Assembly (NCBI RefSeq): GCF_033439725.1
Contig: NW_026944384.1
Span: 496,001-560,000 of the forward strand
DNA from: Neurospora tetraspora
Lineage: Eukaryota > Ascomycota > Sordariomycetes > Sordariales > Sordariaceae
Direction: 5' to 3'
DNA: 64,000 bases
Position numbers and translations under genes: made by a program. The notes under the pieces were generated by a model, which saw only the letters and a list, made by a program, of their open reading frames with translations, did not search any database and was not told the DNA's origin. This document shows, one piece after another, positions 47,101 through 59,520 of the stretch; within the stretch, counting starts at the first letter, position 1, and each line of letters opens with the position of its first letter.

Positions 47101-47283
47101 TTGAGCAAAACACGGGGTGCTGTTAGCCAGGACAGTAAGTAGTAGGACTTGGGTCCAAAACTCTGGGCAAGCAATCAAGCTAGGCGTCTCTGAGGACATC
47201 AGGGGGGACAGCAAAGCAAGAGAGTGTGTGGGAAGAGCGGGTACTTGCATGTGAAGTTGGCCTTGCAGCGAACAAGGAGGCAT
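44129..47283 (-). CDS. Zn2Cys6 (fungal zinc-cluster) transcription regulator
   Basis: Nuclear DNA-binding regulator; targets unknown. Eight exons (minus): 47283-47245, 47094-46848, 46790-45817, 45759-45220, 45162-45060, 44995-44685, 44625-44364 and 44310-44129, giving 885 residues; all phases agree. The cluster is C411-x2-C414-x6-C421-x13-C435-x2-C438-x15-C454. The last two large spacers are longer than usual, and an intron falls exactly before C421. The cluster sits mid-protein rather than at the N-terminus. Before it is a Pro/Ser/Gln-rich region with a basic motif SNKRKREGD. After it come a folded-looking region (TFAIIAEKC, LINAVRLWFAIR, LYEKLITSSDMQNWFTIYLVTFLFLHQ) and a conserved-looking tail WEHELYWVSRMFD. 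Intron 1 is 150 bases and in frame, so its retention would add 50 residues; that N-terminal splice is the least certain. Confidence 0.87.
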
Positions 47284-49560
47284 TGTAGCCGGTGTTGTTT
47301 GGGTGGTCCATCTTGTGTTCCCCGAGTTCGAGGTAAAGCAATTGCCTAGATAGAGGTAGTAGGTTGGTGGCCTGTGTCGTGTCTGAGGATTGGCCGCCTT
47401 GGGACGAGTGTGGTTATCGAACCCAGATGCAACACGCGAGTTGATGTGACGACGAGGAGGGGTCAAACCGGAACCACGCTGGATCTAGCAAGCGCAATTC
47501 GTCGCGGCAGACGTGATTTTCATGGAGCGGGACGAGAGCAGCCTGCGAGCACCCAGACATGGCAAGGCACGAGGGAAGCCGGTGAGGGTGACGAGCCGGA
47601 TAGGCAAATCCTGTGGGGTCGGCTCGGTTCCTGGGAGGCAAGGTACTGTTGTAGTAGGACTGTAGGAGGTGGGACCACGCAGCACGTTGCACGAGGGCGG
47701 CCAACAAGGGGGCGGCGATGGGACGAAAAGGGGGCAGAAGGGGGCAGAACGGCCCAGCGAAATCAGGCGGAGGAAGCAGAGGCGACGAATAGAGACGAGG
47801 GCGGGCGCTCAATCTGGAGAGGTGCGTGCTTGGACGTTAACGGAACGACGGGCCTGTGGATGAAGCAGCCCTGGCCGTGACCCAAACACGGGAGCGTCCG
47901 AAAAGGGAGTGGAAGCACTGGAAGGAAACCTGGGTGTTTGGGTTTGGGTTTGCTGGCTTCCGCTTCCGCGAGGTTGCGTTGACGGGACACAGAGGTTAAG
48001 CTTGATTCCAACAAATGTGGTTGTGCGTGTGAGGAAACAGGTGTGGCTGTCCGCAGTGCAGCATGTCTGCCCCGGGGCCCCTTGATTTGTCAACAGAGAG
48101 AGGGCAGAGAGCCTGAGCCTGAGACTGGGAGAGAGAGACGAGGCGGAGATGAGTGAGTGACCCGCGGTGCGGAAAAAAAACGTGTGGGAAGGGCAAAGCG
48201 AGCGTGTATACTTTGGGGAACGAAACGAAAACGTGAGGGTGGGAGGCGGGCACTGTCAGTCAGGTCCCTCTCCTACTAGTACTAGTAGTACCAAGCCCGA
48301 CGGGAGCAATGGTAGACACCTTTTTGCTGACGCTGCTGCTGACCAGGGGGGTGGACTGCCAGGCGAGCGTGTGCCAGGTAGTGCCAGGATGTTGAACGTG
48401 ACTTGCCGTTGCGAAGAACTTGTGTGAGAGGCCAGAACCTGAACTAGACGTGGGAGGGCGGCCTGTATTACGACGCAGGCATGTGTGTGCCCCGCCACCT
48501 GTGATACGTGAGATGATAGGGGACCGCCCGAGATAACAGCCGAGATCGAGGTCAGCGAGGGGTACCTCTAGCTGTCGACAGCCGAGTGTGAATGTGTGAT
48601 AGAAAAGAGTCAGTTAGGACGACGTCGGCGAGGCTCCCAAACTAGATGATTGACCAATCTGATTCGCGTAAATGTTCTTGGACGCCTTCTTTTGCATGCT
48701 CATACTTTGCACTTTGCCTGCTCGGCGGCCACTATTAGTAGCATTGCAACAGACAACTTTGCCTGGACAAGCCAGCAGCCTGCCTGTCAGCCTGTCAGGG
48801 ATTCTCGTCTGTTGTGTTGGGTGCCCTGCCTTGTGGAGTGCAAGATTGGGATGAAGGCTGGACGTTGGATGTCCCCATGAGGCCACCCGCTGTTGCATTG
48901 GCATGTCGATAACCTCATGCCATGAGACGACCTGTCGTCACGGAATGTGGGCTCTTTTTGCTGGGTAAGGGACCTTGACGTTCTTTTGCCGATGACTGAT
49001 CAAAGGCTTGTCCTGCGTGGAGTGGGAACGGTGAAAGCTCGCCACTGCTCACGGCATTCAGAAGCAACCCAACGACCAACGACGTCCTGGCCTCCTGGGG
49101 CCTGACCCTGACTTCAAAGGATCCAAGCATTCTCGTATCTCGCGGCCATGATGTTTTCATCGACGACGAGATTTCATGAAGGGATGAGAATATCATTTCT
49201 GCGCAGGACAAGGACGCCTGAATAACCTCATGACGTGAGGGCAAGTCAACAACAAGGACAGGCAGTGGAACTTGCCGCGCGCCTTTACGCTGTTGGAACG
49301 AACCTAGGTGGGATCAAGGTCTTGATGTCGTGTAATTGTGACAATATTGTCAAAGATCGGTGGGTCTGTGTGAGAGGTGAGCAAAGAACTTGAAGCATCC
49401 AGTGCGCGGGTGGAAAAGGTGAGGAAGACATCACAGGTGGGAGGAGAGACTAGGAGGGTGCTCGGACGAGGAGGAGGGAGAACACTTCGAACTACTATAC
49501 GGTGGCCCAAGTGTTGACTATACTCAATTGAAAAAGTTTGGTCAGAAAATAGCCTATATC
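47284..49560. other. Intergenic: long upstream region of the zinc-cluster gene
   Basis: About 2.3 kb without a supported gene. GC-rich, with frames up to 168 codons on both strands but no motif. Long upstream regions are usual for such regulators. It ends abruptly at the AT-rich island. Confidence 0.45.
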
Positions 49561-52500
49561 AACTGCAGGCACTAGGTACGCGCCTAGGCGCGTTAGTGTA
49601 GATTTAATTTAGTAATTAAATTTATCTTATATTATATATAACCCTGCTTCTTCGTACACCTTAATACACATAAACACTTTCACTACAATAATAACTTATC
49701 ACCTATTAACGACTATAACGTACCAAAATCAATTTATAAACGTATATTATATATAAAACTAACGTATATTTATTTTAAATTAACGTTAAAAAAGGAAAAT
49801 ATATCTATTAAGAAAGAAAGTAATATTGTTGTAAAATTCCGGCCCTATACCTTTAAAGGCAAATCTGTCGCGTAAAATATAAATAACGATAAAGTATTAA
49901 AAGAATTAGATAATAATTAGCCTAACGAAAAACGTTTATATTTCGCTATTAAGAAATTCCATAATGACAATATTACTAAAAGTTATACCATTTTAATTAT
50001 AAACGGAGTAAAAATACTTATTAAAATTAATTAATCGATATTAAAGGTAACTGAATTTAATAAAAGAGTATAGATTATTATCCGCCGCTTTAATTTTAAA
50101 GGATATTAAGTAAAAGGAGAGCTAGTTACTTCGGTTCTAAAGTAGGACTACCCTAAGTAATTTATCAGCCTAACCCGTTATTTTTTTAGCACTAAGACTA
50201 ATAAAAGCCTTTATACTAAATATATAATTATTAATAATTATAATCCTTTCGCTAATTGCGTTTCCGGCGGTAAATTTATTAATAAGGGTATTTAAACTAA
50301 TTATTATTATAAAGCCGAGGGGAAAGATTACTTTCTACGTAAGGGTATATTATATTTTTATCTTTATTTTAATTATTATATTTATTTACTAATATTCTTT
50401 TTAACTTTTGAAAAAGCCGAAGAGAAGAAGAAGTAAGATAAAGTCCCCTTTTCTATTAAAATTATTCGTAACTATAAGATTAAGGATTTGGAGAGGGTTT
50501 TAAGTTAGGTTCGCGCTAAAATTATAAAGTGTAAGGGTAAAATGCGTTAAACGCTAAGTAATAAATTAAAAGTAATTATATAGTTAGAGTTTAAATGTAT
50601 TTTATACGTTTAAATAGTTACTTTTAAAAAATTTATTTATTCTATTAAATATTATAAAACGTATAAAACCTTTTATATTTATTATATTTAAAATAACAAT
50701 AATAAAGAATGAATGAAAAGTTTAAGATTGGGGCGTTATCTAATTTAAATATTAAAGTAATAATAAAACTTTTAAAAACTTTTATTTAATAATTATAAAT
50801 TAAACCCTTTAGTAATCAAATCCGTTAGATTCCTAAATTATATTAAAGGTAGAAATAGAACGCTATTTAAATATTTTTTCTTTAAAAGGTTTGATTCTTT
50901 TGAAAATTATATATTTTATAAATTTATTATTAATTCCCTTAAAATGTATTTATTTGACCGTTTTAATAAAGAGAATAACCTTTATTATGATTAGTATTAG
51001 GTTTTTAAATTACTTATAATTTAAAAATATTTTAAACTTTATAAATATTTGAGTAATTCTATAATATAATTAAAAAAACTATATTTAATAAAATAATATA
51101 AATATTTAAATACTTCTTTCCTAAGGGATTATATGAAATTGTAATTAAAGGTATATTAAATTCCGGTAGTCAAAATATTTATATTATAAATCGATTCGAA
51201 AAATTATGAAACGTAAATAAAAAAAAGTATAAAATTAAAATCTTCAAGATTAAAAAGAACCGTTAACGGTTATTTAATAAAGATATTAAATATATAATTA
51301 CCATAAATAAATAATAAATTAGTTAGAATATAACTATATAATATTTAATTATTATAAAATCCTTTTTTATGTTAAAGAAGTTTCCTTCTTGTAGATTTTT
51401 TAAATTATTTAATTATTTTATAAATAATATAATTATAAGGTTGCGTTTTTCGTCTTCTAAAAATTATAAAGATAATTCTTTTAATTCCGTATACTAAAAA
51501 TGAATAAAAAGATTATTTTTAAATTTTAAAAGGTTTCAAAATTAAAAGAATAAATAGTTCCCTTATTAACAAAGGTCCTAATTTACCTTAATTAAATTAT
51601 ATACACTATAGGTTTATTTTAAGCCGTTTAATATAATTTAAATTATTTATATACTTTTTATAAAGGTTAGAATTATATATAAATTAGAATTTGAATTACG
51701 AATATTTAATTCAATTTATTCGATTCTATTTAATTAAAAAATAATATATATATTTATACAACCTATTAATTATATAATATATATTTAATGTTTATATAAA
51801 TAATTTAATTTAAAACTTTTAAAATATTGAATTATTTATATAAAGTATTAAATAAAGCTTTTATATAAAACAATTATTTCTTATATAAAGGAATATAATT
51901 AAATTAAATAATTATATATTTCTTTTGAATTAAATTTATTATAATTATTATAAATATAAAGAAGTTTTTAAAATAATTCGAAAAATGATTCTTAATTTAA
52001 TAAAACTCCTAATTAATTTAATATATATATTTGACTTACAAAGTCTTTTTAATTTTATTATTAATAAACGTAAATAAAATTATATTTATTTAATAAATAA
52101 TAAAAATTAATCGAAATAAATCTACTTTTATAATAAATTTAAATTAATATAATATTTTTAATGTATATTCCTAATACCTATCCTAAAGAGCGTACTATAT
52201 TTATACCCCCGATAACCAATTAAATTATACTATAATACTTACTACTAAAACGGTTTTTAATATTTAAAGGAGAGACTAACTACCTCCGATTAAATTCAAT
52301 TCTTCCTAATTTCTTCTCAATAAACACTACCCTTCTATATTCCTTATTACCCTTCTAAACGTTTACTTATTACCCGTTATTTAATTTTATAAGTTTATAA
52401 TATTTATGTAACTTACTTTTATTCTAATATCTTCTATACGTTACTTCGAAATTAACGTTCGCTATTCCGATATTTTAATTAACTATTTAATATAATTAAT

Positions 52501-55500
52501 ATATATTAATTATAGATAACCGCTCGTTATTAAAATGGTATTTTTTAATATACTAAAAACTATTTTTATTATAAATTTAGATTCCTTAGTAGGTACCCCT
52601 ACCCGTCTATTTCTATTTACCTAAATTAATATTATTATTATCCTTGATCCTAATTATATTAAAAAACGAATATTTATTATCCCTATTATTTCCGTCCCAA
52701 TAGTTATAAAAGATATTCCTTTTAACAAAATTATAGAAATTAATGTAATTTACTGTTAATAAGCCGTTTCCTTAATCGAAAAACCTTTGCTTTAAAATAT
52801 TTAAATAATTATTTTTAATTAGTATTTAAAATATATTAAATATTAAAAGGGTAAGAAAGGGCCTACCGTAAATAATAAACTCCTATATCGTTTTATTTAT
52901 ACTTATGTTAAATTTTACGTTTTAAATAAAGGGTTATTCGATGATTATTTTTATTTTATTTATTAAATCGGCGAATAATATATATTTAATAAGAAGGCCC
53001 CTAAGGATACTAATATTAATAAATTTAAATTCGTTAGTACCGACCTTTTTTTAAATAGTAATAAAGTATAATTTATTAATTTTTATATAGAATTATTAAA
53101 GCTAATTAACTTCGATAGGTTTAAAAAAAGATAAAGATTATAAGTAAAGTAAAGAAAAAGTAACCTATAGTAATTACCTTTATTTAAATTATTATTATGA
53201 GGGATAGCGATAATTCTATTAACGCCGACGCTATTTATAAAATAATAACGTTAAAGCATACATAAAAATAGGCCGCTTTCCTACGCAACGGGAATTCCGT
53301 TTCTTTTCCTATTTTTAAATAAATATCGGCCTTAAAGAAAGATATTAAGTAGGAGTTAGGTATTAAAAAGGAGCCGGGCATTAAGAGGGAACCGGCCGTT
53401 AAGAAGGAATTAGGTATTAAGAGGGAATTAGGTATTAAAAGGGAATTAAAAATAAGAGTGGAGCCGGGTATTAAAAGGGAATTAAATACGAGAGTGGAAT
53501 TTAATATAATATAAGTGTTAAAGATTAAATAAGAATATTAAATTAAGTAGGAGGGTAGTATTAGCCGAAGTGTAAGTATAAAGAGAAAATTTAATTTGAA
53601 AGAAGAAACGGAGTACGAAGATATTCCCTCCTCTTCCTAATAGTAGGCTAAATTCCAAAAAGAAAATGATATAGAAGATAATAAGTAAGGGTCGGTAGAT
53701 AGTAATATTATTATATTAAATTATATTATTTCGGATAGAGCAGACTTTATTAACTTGGCTAATATTAAGGAAATTCTCGTATATTTTATAAAGGGCCGGA
53801 AAGGCTCGCGGCCAATTAGTTTCGATAGTTTTAATTCCGCGCATACCCTAACCGAAGTACCCCTAGCGCTTTTAATTTATAATTATAGATAGTAAACCTT
53901 TAAAATATTAACTTTCTCTTTTTATTCGCGGACAATCTTTATAATAATAATAGAATTAATATTCCGTATTTATTTAAACCTTATATTCTTCGCTACTTTA
54001 TAATATCCGTATTAAACGTATTAGAATATAAGTAAAGTATTAAGATCGTAAAGAATATTATTCTTTCTACTTATTTATATTATAGGATTTGAATTTTTAA
54101 AATAAAGTTTAATAAATTACAGTAATTAAATATAAGTTTTATATATATTTAAATAGAACGTAAAATTTAAAAATTTAGTAATTAAGTAGTATATATAAAA
54201 GAAATATATCGTTGAGCTTCCAAGTTCGAATTACGTTCATAACTTTTTTTCTTTCTTTTAGTATTTTTTAATTTTTTAATTTTTTTTAACTTATATATTC
54301 CTATCTTCGTAAATATAAATTAGTAATCTTCACGAAACTTTATTAATATATTTCATTTATAATAGAAGTATTAATATATATAAACGCAGACCGTTTGGTT
54401 TTATATTATAAGAATATTATTTATACTTAAACAAATAAATATATAAATACCTTTTACTATTAGTTAAACTATACTATTATTTTAATTTATTTATATATTT
54501 ATAGTATTTTTTATAGTATTAACGGTCAATTAATTCTAAAAGTGTTTAATTATTTCTAATTTCGGTACTAATCGTACTAATATTTATTACTACCTTCGAT
54601 TCTATTAATTCCGCCCTCTAATACCTCTATTATTCTATCTACGTTTCCTCCCCCTTATTTAACCAATTCCTTTACCTTATCGAAGCTACCTATTAATAAT
54701 TCTATAAAATATGCGGCTGGAATTTTTTGTACCAACTTATATTCCTTCAATTAATCCCGAAAATAATTAGTTTTAAATATTTCGAACGTATAAGACGAAA
54801 CTTTCTATAATTAAAGCGTACAACTCTATTATTTCTTAAAGTAAATATCGATCGAATTCAAAATTATTTTACCGAATAATATTCTTTAAGTATATATACT
54901 ACCCCTAATCTATTTTATACTAGTAATTAAGAGTTTTAACCTTATTATATTTATAATATAAAATTATTAATCTTCCGGATATAATATAATAGCGATTATA
55001 TTAAAGCCGGATAATATATCAATTCTAATATTCTATAAAGTCCGAAAATTCGGTTCGAATCCGGGGTATAAAAGTATATAATAATATTATATAATCTTTA
55101 ACTCTAATAAACGCCTACGTATCTATAGATTTAAATATCTTAAAATAATTTTACTAATATTAAATTAAAGCCGATTATACGTAATTGGGGGAAATTTACT
55201 ATTTAAAAAAGCGTTTAGTTATCGCGCAATTACTTCTATTAATTTTCGATACGTTAATTATTGATACTCTTTCCTTAGAAGAAAATATTTTATATATTAA
55301 ACGGTCGCTCCAGACCGTATATTAATAGTACTTAATCCTTTTCTACTATATTATATTATATAAGAAGGTCTTCTTTACTGGTACCTAACTTAAAAATAAT
55401 AATTAAATTTAGAGCTATACGCTAGGGTTTTAAAATCTATTAAATTTTACTCCTAATTACAATATAATGAAATCTACTTACTACTATATTAATTTTATTC

Positions 55501-58500
55501 TCGCAATTAAATTATATTTATATTAATATAAATTTATATTTCCTAATACTTTTTACTTACTAATAAAACCGGACCTCTCTATCGTTATAAAAAATACTAA
55601 TATAAAACTATAGGACGTAATATAAATATATATTAATACCCGTATATACTTTAATACTAAATTCGCGCAATTCTAAATAAATATTAATATACTATATATA
55701 ATTTAGACTAAGTATAATCTACCCGCCCTTATAACATTATAGGAAATTTGATTTCTCTTATACTATATATAGGAAATAATGTTTAAAATAAATAAAAAAA
55801 ATTCCCAAGGTAAATAAAAATCGAAAGATTTCGCAAAATAATATTATAATTCCTATTTATTTAATTTCCGAATAAAATAAACTTCGTCCGAATGCTTTAC
55901 TCTATTAAAAATAGCGTGTACTTTATCGAATTTCTCTTAAAGAACTTTAACCGTATATTTTCGAAAAATATTCAACCATTTCCATAGTATTTATAAACCG
56001 TATAAAGAAACTGTAAGACCACAATTTTAAAATAATACTAATAATTTAAAATAAATTACTTTAATTTATTTACAAAATTCATTAATAGGAAGAGTTTTTA
56101 ATCCCTATTAAAGTATAATTTCTAAAATTTTAAAAAAACGACCTAGCGTTAAAGCACTCATTATAATACTAAATTACTCCTCCAAACTTTTTAGAATATT
56201 ATTGTAGGAGAATTTATTTATATACGCTTAGAAGATAAAATCTATATAAGGGCGGAAATCGGTACGTACGTAAACTATTATAAGAAAATAATATATAGTA
56301 GAACTTTCAAATATTATACGATCTATTTAATAAGTAGTTAATACTTTATAGTTATATTAAAAAACGGGCGACTTTTTACTATATTTGAATATAATTTTCC
56401 CGGGAGCGTAACTAGAATTAGTTAACGTATATTAGAAGTAATTAATCGTAATATCCTAAACTAATTTAAATTCCCTTACAAAGTACCTACTACGGACTCG
56501 TATAAATAAAGTTCTATATTTCTATATAGCTATTTAAAGAATAAAGATTATTAGCGACTTATTTTGTATTCTTTATTTAATTATATTCCTTCAAAAATTT
56601 GTAATATATATATCGAAAATATATAATAGCTTTTGAAAAGATAACCTTTTAATAAATATTTTGATTTTTATACTTATTTATTTTTAATAAAAATATAGAT
56701 TTTCTAATTAGGTTTTCTTTTAAAAGATAAATTATTATTTATATAAATATATAAATATATATAATTAAGTTTTTAAAATTATAAAAATATTTCTTAGAAT
56801 TATTTTCGTTAATTAATACCGGACCGATGTTTTTATAGAAATTTCTAATAATAAAAGTTATAAACCTACTCTTCCAGCAAGTAATTACCTACCGGGCTCG
56901 GATATACCTAATAAGATAACGATTATTATAGGATATATTAATTTGATTTCGAAATAGTCATTCTTATTAACTTTCTTAAAGGGTATTACTCTTTATAATA
57001 GAATATTCTCATATACTCTACTGCTCCCGCATTATTAATATTAAAAATAATTATTTTGAAAACGTTCATTTTATAATTCTTGTAAATTATATATATATTT
57101 TTTTTATATAAAAATGATTATTATTATAATAAATAATGATATATTTATTCGAATATTTATATATATATATATATGAATTAAAAGAATTTGATATAATTAG
57201 CTTTGTTATTAATAAGCTCCTTTAATTTAAGGGTATTAAAAATTATATTCTTTAGGTTATAAGAATTCAAGTTTATTCTACCTTTATAGAAATTTAAAAA
57301 GAATATTAAAAAAAAAAACTAAAAATAATCAAAGGGCCCTCGTTAAATTATAATTAATAATATCGAACGGTTCTGCTTATGATAAATAATATAAAGCCTT
57401 AGCACTTTTAATTTAATAAAACTTAAAGGTTTTATATAGTTTTAAAGGTTAAATCTCTAAGATTTTTATTATTAAGGAATTTTTCACCTTTATTTTTTAT
57501 TAAGGTATAGAAATATATTTAAATAAAACTAAAATAATAATTCATAAACTAAAAGCTAGGGAAATCGAATTACCCCTTTAAATCTTTATATTTTAAATTT
57601 CATGTAATCCGGATTAAGGGTTTAAATATTAATTTTTCTCTATAATTTAAAAATTTAAAAAGGATCTTAAAGTTTATACTTTAAAAATACTAGTTTCGTC
57701 TTTATTAAAGGAATTTAAGCGTAAAGATTCTAATTATAATAGTATTCTTTTTATTAATAAATGGAATAATAATGAGGTGTTTGAATCTTATAATAAAAAT
57801 TCCAATTCTTTTCAAATTTTAAAAGTAATTAAAAAGGTTATTTCTTATATTTATTATAATAAATTTCATTATAAGTATATTAAGTATATTTTTCTTTATT
57901 TAAAATAAGTTCCTAAATATTTTAAGAAAATAAAGAAATATAAGACTTTTAATATTTCTTCTATAATTTTAAAAGTCGAAGATAATAAATTTATTAATAA
58001 AACTCTCGAAAATACTTAAATAGTAAATAGAATTATACTTAATATTGTAAATATAATTATTAAAAGGATTTAATTTATTGGATTATTATATAATTATAAT
58101 TAAATATTAATATTAAAAATTAAAGAATTATTTAATAGTTCTCTTAAATTATATTATTCAGCCACGTTTAACAGAAATAATATAATAAAATTATAAAAAT
58201 ATTTCTATAATATATTTTAAATTTATAATTTATATTATTATTAATAAGAATTTCTTTTTTACTTTTAAAGAAATTCAAAAAGTAATTTCTTAAAAAAAGG
58301 TATTTATTGGTTTATATTAAATATTATAAATATATTAATAAGTCTTTTAATTATTTTATAAATAGCTAAGTTATATAAATAAATTATTTTATATTATAGT
58401 ATATTAAAAATAAATATGTTAATTCTATATAGTACACATAAATTAATTGAATTAAAAATATTATTTAATTATCTAATATAGAAAGCGTTTATTATTCATT

Positions 58501-59520
58501 AAATATAATTGTTCTTAATCAAAAGTAATTACTGGATATTAAATATTAAAACGGAACATACTATTCGTATAGAAATAGTACATATATATATAAAAATTAA
58601 AATAAAATTCGTAGTTGGAATTTCCTGTATACTAAATATATCTAAAGAACTATCAATATAATACAATTACATTCCCCTCTTACGCTTCTACAGCAAAATC
58701 GCCTTAACTACTCTACGCTATTTAATATCGGAAATAAGAATATTTTCTATCTCCTCCAATTCATTAAGTATTATTTTATTTATAATATTATTTTTCTTAT
58801 CCTCCGTCCAAGGAACTTATACTTCCTCTACTTCTTCCTTCTTTATTTTCTTCTCCTTTAGCTCCTTCTTAACAAAGTATTTAGTACCCTACTTAATATA
58901 GTAATAATATATATAGGCGCCGCCAAACCACTTTGGGTAAAGCGTAATATATTTGGCCGTTAGGCGTATAGTAGCTTCGTTGGCGTATTTAGTATAATCG
59001 TTACTATTATACTCCTCTTTAAATAAATATATTATAATAGTAATTATTTACTTAACTATATTAATTTTAAGGATAATAGTTTCTTATACCTTATTTTTAA
59101 AAAATCTTTTTAATTTCCTATAAATATACGAGGGTTTATTAGAGCCGATAATGTTAGATTGCTTTTAATATCATAATATAATTTTAATATACCGTTTTAT
59201 TCTTTAAGATTTATTTAATAGAGCCCGTAATATACTTTATAATTCTAATTAATAAATAAGCGGTTTACTCTTTTGTATTTAAAGTCTCGCTCTACCAAAT
59301 AAGGGGCGGCGATAATAGGCAGCTAACAAATTAAAATGGTGGCAGTATAGTAGGGATTTGTGTAGGGAGCAGTAAGGGATTTATAAGAAAATTTAGAAAG
59401 AGTAGTAGGGAGCAGTAGGGAAGTATGCACACTAGTTGTACAATATTGAAGTGTAAAGGTATAGAAGGAAAGGAATTGATTTAACGAAGAGGAGTGTACG
59501 TACGTTTGTATACGGAGTGT
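49560..59520. mobile_element. AT-rich RIP-type relic island (about 10 kb), families unresolved
   Basis: Composition switches sharply to A and T at about 49600 and back at about 59500. The block is consistent with repeat-induced point mutation of several old repeated elements. Coding traces occur on both strands, so more than one element is probably present. I could not delimit any element or assign a family. Less AT-rich pockets are at about 53270-53900 and 58650-59100. Everything here is broken beyond reading. Centromeric or heterochromatic identity is possible but not shown. Confidence 0.75.
53350..53511. repeat. 18-base minisatellite inside the AT-rich island
   Basis: About nine tandem 18-base units of the type AGGGAATTAGGTATTAAA, with variants GAGCCGGG/GAACCGGC. 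In one frame the unit reads as a six-residue charged repeat ([KR]-E-[PL]-G-I-K), so the array probably lay inside a coding sequence before decay. Confidence 0.85.

Noticed and set aside
47374-47880. 168-codon plus-strand frame upstream of the zinc-cluster gene
   Set aside because: Mirror of GC-rich promoter DNA; composition without domain or splice signals.
49560-59520. Assigning particular retroelement families to parts of the AT-rich island
   Set aside because: Weak, scattered resemblances only; no end repeats or domains that I could defend.
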